A model generated the notes under the pieces. That model was not told the origin of the DNA. It saw nothing but the letters and a program-made list of their open reading frames with translations, and did not search any database. Below are positions 1 to 10,253 of a DNA stretch of 64,000 nt, in pieces. Numbering within the stretch: the stretch's first letter is position 1; the number at the start of each line of letters is the position of its first letter. Made by a program: the position numbers and the translations under genes. Origin of the DNA: Panax quinquefolius (lineage: Eukaryota > Streptophyta > Magnoliopsida > Apiales > Araliaceae); NCBI GenBank assembly GCA_020205615.1, contig CM035171.1, positions 4,322,267 to 4,386,266 on the forward strand, written 5' to 3'.

Positions 1-239
1 CCCGATGAGCCTTGAAGCCCACTCGGTGAAGATATTTAGACCCAAAAGCAGACGAAACCTCTTCCCATTCATCATCATTGCGATTGAATTAAATGTGCGC
101 CCTCGATTCTGAGTATAGCTGTCGATTATAAAAGGTAAACTTTACCAATTTCAGCGGTTTTACTGCTAATTTGAAATTTGAACCTTTGAGCTTTCTTCTC
201 TCTCTGCAAACTTCTTCCTCGATTCACGAAATCTCAACA

Positions 240-2690
240 ATGGTGATTGTGAATTCCGGCCATAACTCTCCCAACCCAAACCCACAACGAGAGGGTTCAA
301 GTTCCGACCCCAATCAAGCAACCATGGGGAAATCCTTCTCGATCCCCTCATCTCGACCTCGACTTCTTTAGGGATGAGAGCAGTTCCCTCATACCAACAT
401 CCCTTCCTCCATCGCGAGAATCTGAAATATGTATCCTCGGGACTCGTTATCGATTCACGACATATCGCCATAAGGGCCCTGCTCTGAAGAAGCGTATGTA
501 CAATGACCAGAGACGGTTGGGTCGCCGTGCGATCACCTTCTTGGAAAAGGGTTTCGCTACCTCTCCATGCTTTTATCGTTACCCTCCTAGGGTTCATAGG
601 AGTGGGCTTTGCTCGATTAGTGCCCAACTCCTACATCCGTATCTGGCATTCATTGCCTTTTGTCGTGAATTAGGGATTTCTCCCTCCGTTGACATCTTCT
701 TCACCCTCTTCTCTCCTTAGGAAAGTCTAGAGAAGCGAGGCTTCAAAATGTTGAGTAAGCAGTCTCCCAGGCCCTGACACAGTTCGAGAGGAGACCCTTG
801 ATGGATACCCCTTCCGTGCCAATAAGGGTTGTACGAGAAGTGGTTTTTAAATCACGGGACGAGATCTCTTCTCTTCCAGTTGGACTACCTCGATCGGGTC
901 TCTGTGACTTTGGAGACATCTCAGAAGGGCGTGTGAGGGAGATGGCGGACTTTTGAAGAAGATTCCTCAAAAGAATGGAGTTTTACACTTGACCGACCAA
1001 ACAAGCTGGCTATATGACCACAAGTGTAAGTTTGAATAACTTTGTAACATCATTTTGAGATATATAAATGATCTGAGGTTACGATATATGGTTTTTTGCG
1101 GTGTCTACGATCAAAGCCGAGCTTCTTTGGAAGTGAGAGACACGGAAGATTTTTTAGCGAGGGAAGAATGCGGATGCGAGTGAAGAGCATCCGGTGAAGA
1201 ATCTTCGGGTTGATCCCCTACCATCGATCCACCAACTACTTCCCTTGAAATGATGAACCTCAAGCCAAGCGAACCCAACATGCAGAAGAAAACCTCGGAC
1301 CTCGTAGAAGAAAAGATCCGCGAAAAGATCCAAATCCACCCAACGACGAAACAAACCCGAAAGTGATTCGGAAACACTTCAAAAGCAACCCCCAAACAAC
1401 CCTCTCAAGCCAGAGCCCCAATCCTACATCTTACGAACCTACCGGTGAGGAGGAGCACTGCTCGATATTCCTTTTGCGATCGGGCTAAGGTCCTTCGTGT
1501 AAAGAAAATAAGGACTAAGATAACCCCACATTGTAGAAGAGCTCAGAGTTCCCACATCTTGGTACATCATTCCTCGACTACGTCCACGAGAAATTCAAGT
1601 GCACGACGATGAAGCAAGCCGGATTTGTCCCCACTCCATCCGAAAAGAAAACATCCATGAGATGACCACCCGGTTCATCTTACGCACCTTCGCCATGACC
1701 CCGAACCCACTCACTTTCGGTCCCCCTCTCCCGAAACCATACATGTGGACTCCTCGCCCGATTCATGATGAACCCCGCCTTCTCCTCCAAGACAACCAAC
1801 TCTACCGAATTCCAGCGGGGCGCCATGGCCTCTCCAACGATGTGGCCCAGATTCAATGCCCATTTTCCCTTTCAAGCTATTCAGCGCCTTTGTTCGTGAA
1901 GCAGAGTGATCATCGGTTGGGAGCGATTCAAACGAGGATTTACTCGGCGAGGGCATGAGCTACTTGGCGAAGGTAAGCAGTTCTCTTCTTTATTTCGAAT
2001 TTATCTTCATACTTATACATCTGGCGATCAAATAATATTGGACATGCATAGGCGAATCTTTGTGTTGAGCGTCTGCGTCAAGGTCCCTCGGCCGAATCGA
2101 GGAAGAGGCCACGAGGAAGGAGAATGCCCTTACGAAGTGCGCCTTGGCTAAGGAAAAGACTTCAGCGTGAATGCATTCTTCATACAAATGAAGGGCTTCA
2201 AAAAAGAGTTAGCTCAAGCCGAGGAGATGTGAAGGCCTCGATGAAGAGCTAAAGTCGATCAAAAATGACCGCGAGGAGATCGTCAAAATGAACATTGACT
2301 TGGTTGGGGAGGCGAGATAAGGATGGAGAAGATCGAGGAATTAAAGGCGATGCTAAAATCGACCAAGACCATCCATAAGCTGGGCGGTAGAGACTCGTCA
2401 TATGAATAAGCGGCTCGAAGCTCGAAGAAGAAATCAGAGAACTCGAGGCTCTTCGGGACCTTGGGCCTCCTCTAGCAGATGATCTTCATAAACAAATATG
2501 TGAAAATCACGGAACTCGGGACGAAATCAATGGGGAGATAATGAAGATATATTACGAGAGTTACGAGCTCTGCTTAGGAGTCGTGGCGAGGAGAAGGTGG
2601 CTGCGACCCGACTTGGATCCATCCTTACTCGATTCTTGGATAGCGAAGATGGCGCTGAAGGTGATGTTCTTATTTTTTTTTTTTCTTTCT
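240..2690 (+). pseudogene. antisense extra ORF of the Tat element (putative gypsy-type transposon domain), broken
   Basis: This lies on the strand opposite to pol, between the tandem array and the missing 3' LTR. It starts at an ATG at 240. The stretch 600-718 reads AFIAFCRELGISPSVDIFF, which matches my memory of the 'putative gypsy type transposon' family (Pfam Transposase_28) found in plant Tat extra ORFs. Downstream, 2100-2540 is rich in Glu, Lys, Ala and Leu in several frames (for example EELKSIKNDREEIVKMN) and looks like a long coiled coil. An intermediate proline-rich part lies at 1600-1956. Several frameshifts and stops separate these pieces, so no single protein can be made from this copy. 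The role of such antisense ORFs is not established. The domain assignment is from memory and needs a profile search. Confidence 0.6.
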
Positions 2691-3044
2691 TTAATTTATA
2701 GGACTTGTAAAAATTATCTAATATTGTAATTAGATTGAATATTAATGAAAAGCGGTTTCATTCCTTATGACTTGATTGTATTTATTTTACTTGATACTCG
2801 ATATTAATTTAAGCTGGAAAGATGCACAAACTCTTTCATGGGTGAACCCGAATTTGTTAAGTAACAACTAAACATGTCATATAACGAGATAAGATGAAAT
2901 TAAAGAATGAGGCATCCCGAACTCGACACTTAGAAAAATTTGAGGCAATAAAGTAAAGGGATACTTATTAGTTCCAAAGTGTGAGAAAGATCGCTTCATT
3001 AGGAATTTGTTTACCGAAAGGCTAACAAAATCAAAAGATGACAT

Positions 3045-3815
3045 TTGCCTACCACGAAAAGGTCACGACAAAGTCTAAGTGACAACACTCGCCTACCACG
3101 AAGGGCACGACAAGGTCGAAGGATGACATTTGCCTACCACGAAGGGCTGAAAAGTGCGAGTGTCGACAATTGCCTACCACGAAGGGGCGACAACGTCTTA
3201 AGGATGGTGTTTGCCTACCACGAAGGGCTGACAATCCCATAAGGTCCACACGCCATTAAGGCTACCATCGAATGGCGGTGAGTCCACACGAACCTCCCTA
3301 ACACCAATGGCGTTTGCCTACCACGAAGGCACGACAAACTCATAAGGACCACACTTAAAGAAAAGGCGCCATCGAATGGCGGTGAGTCCACCCGAACCTC
3401 CCAACACCAATGGCGTTTGCTACTACCACGAAGGGCACGACAAACTCATAAGGACCACTACCGAAAAATTTGCCATCGAATGGCGTGAGTCCACCGAACC
3501 TCCCAACACCAATGGCGTTTGCCTACCACGAAGGGCACGACAAACTCATAAGGACCACTGCCGAAAAAGGCGCCATCGAATGGCGGTGAGTCCACCGAAC
3601 CTCCTAACACCAATGGCGTTTGCCTACCACGAAGGGCACGACAAACTCATGGGACCACTGCCGAAAAGGCGCCATCGAATGGCGGTGAGTCCACGAACCT
3701 CCTAACACCAATGGCGTTTGCCTACCACGAAGGGCACGACAAACTCATAAGGACCACTGCAGAAAAGGCGCCATCGAATGGTCGGTGAGTCCACCGAACC
3801 TCCTAACACCGTTGG
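3045..3815. repeat. tandem repeat array, about 100-bp unit, in the Tat 3' region
   Basis: From about 3245 a unit of about 100 bp is repeated roughly five times. Each copy carries TTTGCCTACCACGAAGGGCA, then GACAAACTCATAAGGACCAC, then GCCATCGAATGGCGGTGAGT. From 3045 to 3245 only the first part recurs, every 40-50 bp. Copies differ by single bases and short indels. Short ORFs across it on both strands are by-products of the repeat. The array sits between the pol end and the antisense ORF, the place where Tat elements are known to carry hypervariable repeats. Confidence 0.9.
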
Positions 3816-4093
3816 TGATCGCCAACGAAGACAAGATTTGTTTGAGAAAAAGGGAACTTTATTGATGATGACATACATATTTACAAACTTCGATGTCACG
3901 ATATCATTTTCTTGAAAGTACTTCTAAGCTTTGCCGACGTGCCAAGTATTCTTAATTCTTGACCCATCTAATGCCTTTCAACCGATAAGTTCCGGCTTGC
4001 CGGTACTTGATGATTTCATACGGTCCTTCCCGGTTTGGCATCGACTTTCCCAGTTACGAGGTGTAGATGCTTGACTTCTCGAGGACAAAATCT

Positions 4094-5141
4094 CTACTTG
4101 AACCTTGAAACTTTACCCCCTTGTTGTAATGCTTGGCCACTCTTGACGATAAAGTGCTTGATTTGATTAAAGGTTGTTTCTCTTACTTCCTCAAGCAAAT
4201 TAAGATTGGCCTTGAGCCCTTCCTCATTGTAGATCTCTCTGAATTGGTGACCCGAAGACTTGGAGATCAATTTCAAGCTGGGACTAAGGCATCGATTACC
4301 ATAGGCCGATCTAAAAGGTGAATCCCCGTTGTAGTCCTCGGAGTAGTTCGATAAGCCCATAACACGCTAAGTAGCTCCTCGGCCATCGCCCTTGGCCCGT
4401 CAATCTGCGCTTGATCCCATTCGGTGACGTTACATTGGTCACTTCAACTTGTCCATTTATTTGTGGATGAGCCCTTTGAAGTCTTTCATCTTTGAATCCC
4501 AGTTCTTTCAAAAATGCTTCAAATTTCGATCCCACAAATTGGCGTCCATTGTCCGATATTACCACCTTAGGAATCCCGAAAGCGAAATCTCTTGATTCTT
4601 TCAAAATTTCAAGCATTCTGTTAGTTATTAACCTAAGTGGTTTTGCTTCTACCCACTTGGTCATATAGTCGATGGCAACTATAACAAAACCGACTTGACC
4701 TTTTGCCTTGGTAGTGGACCCGATATATCAACCCCAGACAATGAAGGGTATAGGAGATAAGATCGAGTATAGCTCTTACGGTGGTGATGTGGGATCGGAT
4801 TTGTTGAGTTGACACTTCTCGCACTTCTTGGCGTATTGATCGCTTCTTTGAAGATGGTAGGCGATGGTACCCTTGTCGAAGTACTTTATAGGCTAATGAC
4901 TTAGCTTAGCCATATAGTCACTACAGATGCCTTCATGTACTTCCGGAGAGCATATCGACGGATGGAGTCGGGCATTTCGATAGTGGAGATGAAAGCCCTT
5001 TGAGCAGATCCCCATCAATCGAACAAAATTAGCACTCTTATACTTGATTTTCTTGGCTAGCATCCGATCCAGAAGGTAAAGCGCCATCATCGCGGATACT
5101 ACATATATATAGGTCGACCGGCGGTTGGTTGATCGATGCAC
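4094..5141 (-). pseudogene. integrase region of the Tat element, broken
   Basis: On the minus strand, 4664-4430 encodes part of the integrase catalytic core. It begins MTKWVEAKPL and contains VVISDNGRQFVGSKFEAF, with the second catalytic Asp in SDNG. It continues with AHPQINGQVEVTN, in which the expected catalytic Glu of the NGQxExxN motif is present. Further 5' pieces (4824-4633 and about 5141-4893) are weakly integrase-like and out of frame. Downstream, 4360-4094 is the degraded integrase C-terminal part. The frame is interrupted several times, so this is a remnant. Integrase would insert the cDNA into the genome. Confidence 0.75.
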
Positions 5142-5381
5142 ATCATGGATTCATAATGGACTTTAGGATGTTGCAAAATTTCTAAGTAAGCCGACCCATC
5201 AAAGGCGTTAACATCCAAGTAGTGGCTAATTTGGAGAAGCGCATCGGACAATGGAATTGTTATTACGCTCGACCCCTGAAACTTCGTGGGATTGGAAATG
5301 TTGAAGTTGTTCCTTGATTACATTAGATATTTGATCATTTTTGGGCCTCGAGCCGTATTCCCCGAGAAAGTTGCTTAACGA

Positions 5382-5728
5382 CTAGCGAGAATCATTGAAG
5401 ATGATTATTCTTTGCACTTGAGACTCTTTGCGGTCGTAACCTGCAATACCGCCTCGTACTAAAACCGTTGTTTGTCGCTTTGAGCTGAAATCGATGGCTC
5501 TTTGCACCTTGAATCCCTCGGGACTCGTAGAATAATCCTGCTCCTTTGGCGTCAGTGGTAGAAGACCCATCTGCATCTGGCGTCCACGAACTCGCCTGTT
5601 TGAAGAAGCGCAAGCTGCTCTGTCAGATCCTTGACACGCCACAACTTCATCGACGGAAAAGCGAGCATTCGACTACAAAATCAGCCGAAGGCTTGCCCTT
5701 TGATGGCGGTTGGGATGATATTCAATGA
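5382..5728 (-). pseudogene. second (archaeal-type) RNase H domain of the Tat element, broken
   Basis: Two overlapping minus-strand frames together carry the signature of the extra RNase H of plant Tat elements. One reads DADGSSTTDAKGAGLFYESRG (the DGSS..GAG strand), followed by FQLKATNN. The other reads GFKVQRAIDFS and QVQRIIIFNDSR, whose DS is the usual catalytic pair. A frameshift joins them. Established knowledge: Tat elements gained this second RNase H in addition to the ordinary one. It supports the lineage call. It is not functional here. Confidence 0.6.
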
Positions 5729-5846
5729 AAAATTGGGACAACTCCATCGTCCGTGCGGCTAATCTCCACGATACCTCGGGTTTCCCCATAATCTTCTTTA
5801 AAGGGCGATCTGTATATCTATTACCAATCTACCACGGAAGTATTGC

Positions 5847-6401
5847 CTAAGCTTTTCGACTAGCAGTTATTAAAGCAAAAGCAAACTTTTCAATGTTCGG
5901 GTACCTTGTTTGACATCCCGAAGGACATGGCTTACATAATAAACCGGGTCTTTGCTTACCCCTGACTTCACGCACCAAAGCGCTCCCTACGCTTGACGAA
6001 CTATTTGCTAAGTACAAATATAGGGGTTCGGTGGGGCGGGTTTCACCAACAAAGGTCTTAGAAGATAGGTAGGACTTGATGCTCTGGAAGGCGTCCTCAC
6101 ACTCAGAAGTCCATTGAAAGCGTCTTTGCATTCTTGACCCTTTCGATGTATCGAAAGAGCGGTAGACATCTTTCTGTTGAGCTTGGACATGAACCTCCTT
6201 AAAAGCTGCAATCCTTCGGTCGGGACGTTGAACATCTTTAAATGGTGAGGAGTCTTCGTGTTCGAGGATCGCTTGAATCTTCTGCGGATTGGCTTGATTC
6301 TCTCTCGGTGACAAGATAACCCGAAATTTGCGACCCCTAGGCCAGAAGGTGCACTTAGTGGGGTTCGATCTCAAATTGTGATGTGAATTGTGCGAAAGCA
6401 T
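5847..6401 (-). pseudogene. RT connection and RNase H region of the Tat element
   Basis: A 184-codon open frame on the minus strand begins in the RT thumb/connection (LRSNPTKCTFWPRGRKF, where functional copies have LNPxKCxFG). It runs through QANPQKIQAILE and then FQWTSECEDAF, which opens the usual RNase H (the W..EC..AF motif). It continues with LYLYLANSSSSVGSALVRE, where a functional protein has LYLxxSxxAVSAVLVRE. Frame shifts at both ends break the link to RT and to the second RNase H. RNase H would degrade the RNA strand of the RNA/DNA hybrid. Confidence 0.75.
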
Positions 6402-6475
6402 TCTTCTAAATCATCCGGATGTTTATGCACCAACATACTTTTTTGACAATCATGTCGTCTCGTACACCTCCACAT

Positions 6476-6900
6476 TCACCTTGGTGATATCACGAAGACA
6501 TGGTTCATCATCCTACGGTATGTGGCTCGGCATTGATGGTAGAAAGTCATTTTCTTATAGGCATATCTTAGAGCGATGCGTAATGAGCGATGCGTCTTGG
6601 TATATCCTCCTCCTGCACATGGAAATTTGATGATATCCGGAGAATCGTCCATGAAACTTAACAAAGCATACCCCGAAGTGGCATCGATGAGTTGGTCGAT
6701 GTGGGGTAGCGGGTAGAAATCTTTTGGACAAGCTTTATTTAGATCGGTGTAATCGATGCAGACTCGCCATTTACCATTGCTTCTGGACCAGCACCACATT
6801 CGCCATCCATTGTGGGTAGTCGATCTCGAAGATGAAGTCAGCTGCCAACAGTTTTGCAATCTCTTCATCAATGATTATTTGGCGTTCGGTGCGAAAGATC
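6476..6900 (-). pseudogene. reverse transcriptase fingers/palm of the Tat element, broken
   Basis: The minus strand encodes NGKWRVCIDYTDLNKACPKD, then FYPLPHIDQLIDATSGYALLSFMD, the canonical RT fingers/palm strand with the first catalytic Asp. After this the frame decays; a normal copy continues with YNQI and later a YVDD or YIDD box. The reading MNHVFVISPR at the end is a decayed piece of the following motif. DLNKACPKD is a good marker of the Tat lineage. The rest of the palm lies in shifted frames between here and the RNase H segment. Confidence 0.85.
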
Positions 6901-7059
6901 CTCCTCTTACGTCGATTTGGTTTCTTTGTGGGTCTACCTCGGTAGATGCTCGGTGATATCCTGCTTACTCTGGCATATCACGAGGTTCCCATGCGAAAAT
7001 GTCAACATAGCATTGCGGGAGCTCCATGAGGTTCGTCCAGGAGAGGTTACGGCGGACCG

Positions 7060-7796
7060 AACCTATTTGCACCGTCTTGTTTCTCTTTGCGGGATGAGCT
7101 CTATCTCTCCGTTTCTTGGTGGCATGACCAGCGGTTCGGAACTACTCTCTGTGAAGGTTCGATCTCTATCGCCGTGAGTGCTTACGCTCGATACTCCGGC
7201 TCCGAAGTGATCACGGCGTTCTATAACACCTTCTAGCAGGATCAAATCCCTTTTACCTCATGACCCCATGGTAGTAGGAAATTTGATTTTGAAATGAGGA
7301 ATAGAAGGTCACGACTTGCAAAAGCAATTAAAGTAGGCCTTCCCAAAATAGCATTATAAGCGAGAATCTACATACCTGACATAAAATTTGCAAATAATTT
7401 CTACTGTTGAAGTAGTTTAGAAGATATTTGGTAGTTCAATGGTTCGACCACCTTGGTAAAGGGGTCGTTACTAAAACCATATAAAGAGCCTCATCTATCT
7501 CCATCTTTCGCCGTCAGATGCATCCTACGATAAGCGTGGGCATCTGAGAATATCTCTGAAGACCCATTATCTACCATCATAAAACCGTATCCACAAGAAC
7601 CCGCATGCGATCGGCACAGATGATCCCTCGTGCGGTTCGATGACTTAGAAGGGTAATCTTCATCGATAAAGGAGATTACCGTACTCGAATAAGATCTGTC
7701 GATCTTGGGAGGTACCCGCCACTTGACATGGAATAGAATCAAAGTAACCGGGCGCTTCTTTCCAGCGAGTTTGCGGAAGTACCCCGGTGATGACAT
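7060..7796 (-). pseudogene. aspartic protease region of the Tat element
   Basis: At 7796-7491 on the minus strand the frame reads ISFIDEDYPSKSSNRTRDH and later MVDNGSSEIFSDAHAYRRM. This matches the protease segment with VDxGSSADIL in functional Tat elements. The catalytic D is present; the usual A/D after GSS is changed to E. The stretch 7245-7063 is a decayed continuation toward RT. Protease would cleave the Gag-Pol polyprotein. It lies between gag (right) and RT (left), as expected. Confidence 0.6.
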
Positions 7797-8123
7797 CTAC
7801 CACGTGCCTTGCGGTTTGTTCGGATGCAGCAACGCTTCTTTGGCTGGTTGAAATTTCTTTGGAGCAGGCCCTCTGTCTCTTTGTTGATTAGTTACAGCGA
7901 CCACATCTTGAATTAAAGCCCGCCTTGTACCTTTCTTTCAATAAAGTCCTTCAAACTAACCACGATCGTTTGTATCATGACCGAAGCTTGATGGTAATCA
8001 CAATACTTACGAGAATTCCCTTTCCGGGCTTAATGTTATCTCGAGGTGGTTCGAAGATAGGTTGATTCTTAATTTGATCCAAGATAATGACCACATGCGT
8101 GTTGAGTCTTTGTGTACGTCTAT

Positions 8124-8706
8124 TCACTCTCTACGAAATTTGGGCGGATGAGCGTCCTCCACCACATCTCCAATTGTTATATTTCTTGACCCACCGCCGT
8201 AGCGGTCTTTATTCCCTTCATTCTTTTTACGGTCTCTATCGGTTACTGTCCGATCCGTCTCCTTAAAAGCCGGTCGAAGAAGGGCGTTTGAAACATCCAT
8301 GGCTTCCTCCACCACGATATAGCCTTGACTTTGTCGAAGGCTTGGTGAGACTCTTGGGTGATGAAACATTAACTTCTTCACCAACTTCTACGATCGACCG
8401 GATCTAACCCATTCTGAAACAATCCAGCGGCTTGCGGATCGTTGAGTCATCATCACTTGGCGATTGCTTCACGGAACCGCTTCACATATTGGCCCAAAGA
8501 CTCATTCAAAAAGCGTCGAACTGAGCAAGCGAACAGTTGGTTTTCCCTTCTTTTGTTGCTCCGAAGCGGGCATGAAATTTTGCTTGCATATGCGCCCAAG
8601 ATGAAATTGAATCGAGGCAAAGTCCCCATCCGCTGCGGGCATCCTTTACGAGTGTTGTGACAAAAGTATGACACTTAGCGACATCGCTAAAGTCATAATA
8701 ATCCAT
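8124..8706 (-). pseudogene. gag core of the Tat element, broken
   Basis: The minus strand gives AKCHTFVTTLVKDARSGWGL, then AKFHARFGATKEGKTN and, in the next frame, ESLGQYVKRFREA. This matches the plant retrotransposon gag domain (W...L..F...F, then ESL..Y..RF). A second frame (8384-8124) continues with EEAMDVSNALLRPAFKETDR. At least two frameshifts split the region. Gag would form the cytoplasmic particle. It sits 5' of protease. Confidence 0.7.
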
Positions 8707-8974
8707 CGGTCGATTGAGCGCTTTGTTGTGGTCATAAGGATCCCCGATCCATCATAACTCTCGATATGGGGCAACTTCTTGGTGGGAATTGACTTTTTCT
8801 TTAAGAATCTCCGCGGAAAAAGGGATGCCTTCTTTCCGAAGTATCCTTCGTTTTTTTGTACTTAAAAATTTGCTTAGAAGTTCTTTTAACTCTTTAACGG
8901 ATACTCCACACCTTACGGTTGAGATGATGCTTCTTTTTAGGTGACTCCTTCCTCCTCTGCAGTAGATCGGTTTC

Positions 8975-9415
8975 TTACAATAGAGCCTTGACTCTAGAAG
9001 GGCTTTTACGATGTGAGTGTCCCGGGGTGGTGTACCCTCGATAGACTCTCGAGAGTGCGATCTCTAGATATACCGATACATGAGCTCGGGCACTATGGCG
9101 AGAATGTGCAACAATAAGGGCTTTCTTTGTGGTCTCAGGAGTGTGGTCTCTGGATCGACCTCTTCGTTCTCTCCAACCCTGCTCCTTAGAATCGACAGGG
9201 TGATGTACCCTCTTCGATCTTTGAGGAGTAGGGCTTCGGGATCTTCTTCTTTCTCGAGTTCGGCCCCGAGACTCTCGTCCTGAATGAACAGGTTCTTTCC
9301 CACTTCGGTGTCCTTGCTCTTCGGACTGATCATAACTGAGCTCTTCGTCTCTCAACTCTGCCATCCGGGCCATCTGCTCAGCTATATCCTGTCGTTGCTT
9401 CACGAGTACTTCCAT
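8975..9415 (-). pseudogene. gag N-terminal part, Arg/Ser-rich, of the Tat element
   Basis: A 146-codon minus-strand frame begins MEVLVKQRQDIAEQMARMAE and then becomes rich in Arg, Ser, Glu and Gln (RTRERRRSRSPTPQRSKR). This is the charged linker often seen near the N-terminus of Tat gag. It precedes the gag core and is out of frame with it. The true gag start lies further right, and the stretch 9420-9560 is shifted. No enzymatic function is expected. Confidence 0.5.
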
Positions 9416-9877
9416 AGCTCTATCCGCCTCATCTGCGCCATCTTAGCGGTCGTGAAGCTTTTTCGTCTGGTCCTCTCGATTATCGAGTTTAGGCGAAGTG
9501 CCTTCTACTCGTTTTCGGCCAGTAGTGGCGGGCGCTTTCTCCGTCGGGAAGACTAGCCTACGTTTAGCCTTGCTTTGCCGCCTTGACCAGAAAATCTTGG
9601 TGATCGTTTGAATGTTGTCTTAGCATGAACACTTATTATTCGGTCCCCAAGCGATCCTTGATGAGACACTTCGTGGTGTCGATTCTTTGGCGACCCTCGG
9701 TACGCCCTTGAATGTAGGTGTTCTACTCTTCACCATGAATCTTGTCGTAGAACAAACCACGATGCTGTGATTGAAAAATACTCGGGACACTAGAACTCGC
9801 CTCGCCCCTCCTTTAGCGCTTGATATTAGCTCCAGATCTTTCTCCCGTCCCGATCACCAAAGTTAACACCAAAAGAT

Positions 9878-10253
9878 ATGTCAATCATTGGTGAACTGAT
9901 CGGATTGAAAAGCGACAAAAATATTTTATTGAAATAACGGCGGAAGTTTTTCTTGTTGATCTTGAACTACTCCGGTAGTAAAAGAAATACGATGTCGTGT
10001 GGTTGCGTAGTAGCAAGCGGTATTGATTATTGATCTTATGTGTGAAGTCACTCGGTTTGATTCCATTATTGTCGATTAATAATATGAATTATTATAGCGA
10101 TAATAACGTTTTGTTTTATTAAGTATTATTAACGTAATAAAGCGTAAACATCTTTTTATATAAAATAGAATACTTTATTAAAGTTATTTTATAAATAAAA
10201 TATATTATATTTTATTATACATGGTGTTGCGTAGTGTTTTGCATAGTGTTCTT
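9878..10253 (+). repeat. left piece of an interrupted Tekay-like LTR
   Basis: From TCAATCATTGGTG onward this is a near copy of bases 10445-10800 of the next LTR and of 16612-16980. It stops in the GCATAGTG-repeat zone exactly where the complete element at 10254 begins. The matching remainder of this LTR resumes at 18853. The two pieces plus the roughly 195 bp missing from its start would give about 2.42 kb, the full LTR length of this family. Its left border with the Tat element is abrupt. Confidence 0.75.

Larger units (their letters stand above)
1..9877 (-). mobile_element. Ty3/gypsy LTR retrotransposon, Tat lineage, decayed and lacking recognisable LTRs
   Basis: Reading the minus strand from about 9.4 kb down to 4.1 kb gives gag, protease, reverse transcriptase, RNase H, a second RNase H and integrase, in the order of a Ty3/gypsy element. 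The RT segment DYTDLNKACPKD and the second, archaeal-type RNase H are typical of the Tat lineage (relatives of Ogre, Grande and Retand). Behind pol come a tandem array (3.0-3.8 kb) and an antisense ORF (0.2-2.5 kb), also a Tat habit. All frames are broken. The expected 3' LTR would lie left of base 1. The 5' LTR should follow about 9.86 kb, but there the sequence passes straight into a different LTR, so the element looks truncated on that side. The stretch 9820-9862 resembles the leader after an LTR, but I could not fix a primer-binding site. Confidence 0.8.

Noticed and set aside
1711..1956. Minus-strand ORF opposite the antisense ORF of the Tat element
   Set aside because: It is a shadow of the plus-strand proline-rich reading, and no gag or pol motif is seen in it.
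4094..9415. Endogenous pararetrovirus (caulimovirus) instead of a retrotransposon
   Set aside because: An integrase core and a Tat-type second RNase H are present, and no movement-protein or coat-protein motifs are seen.
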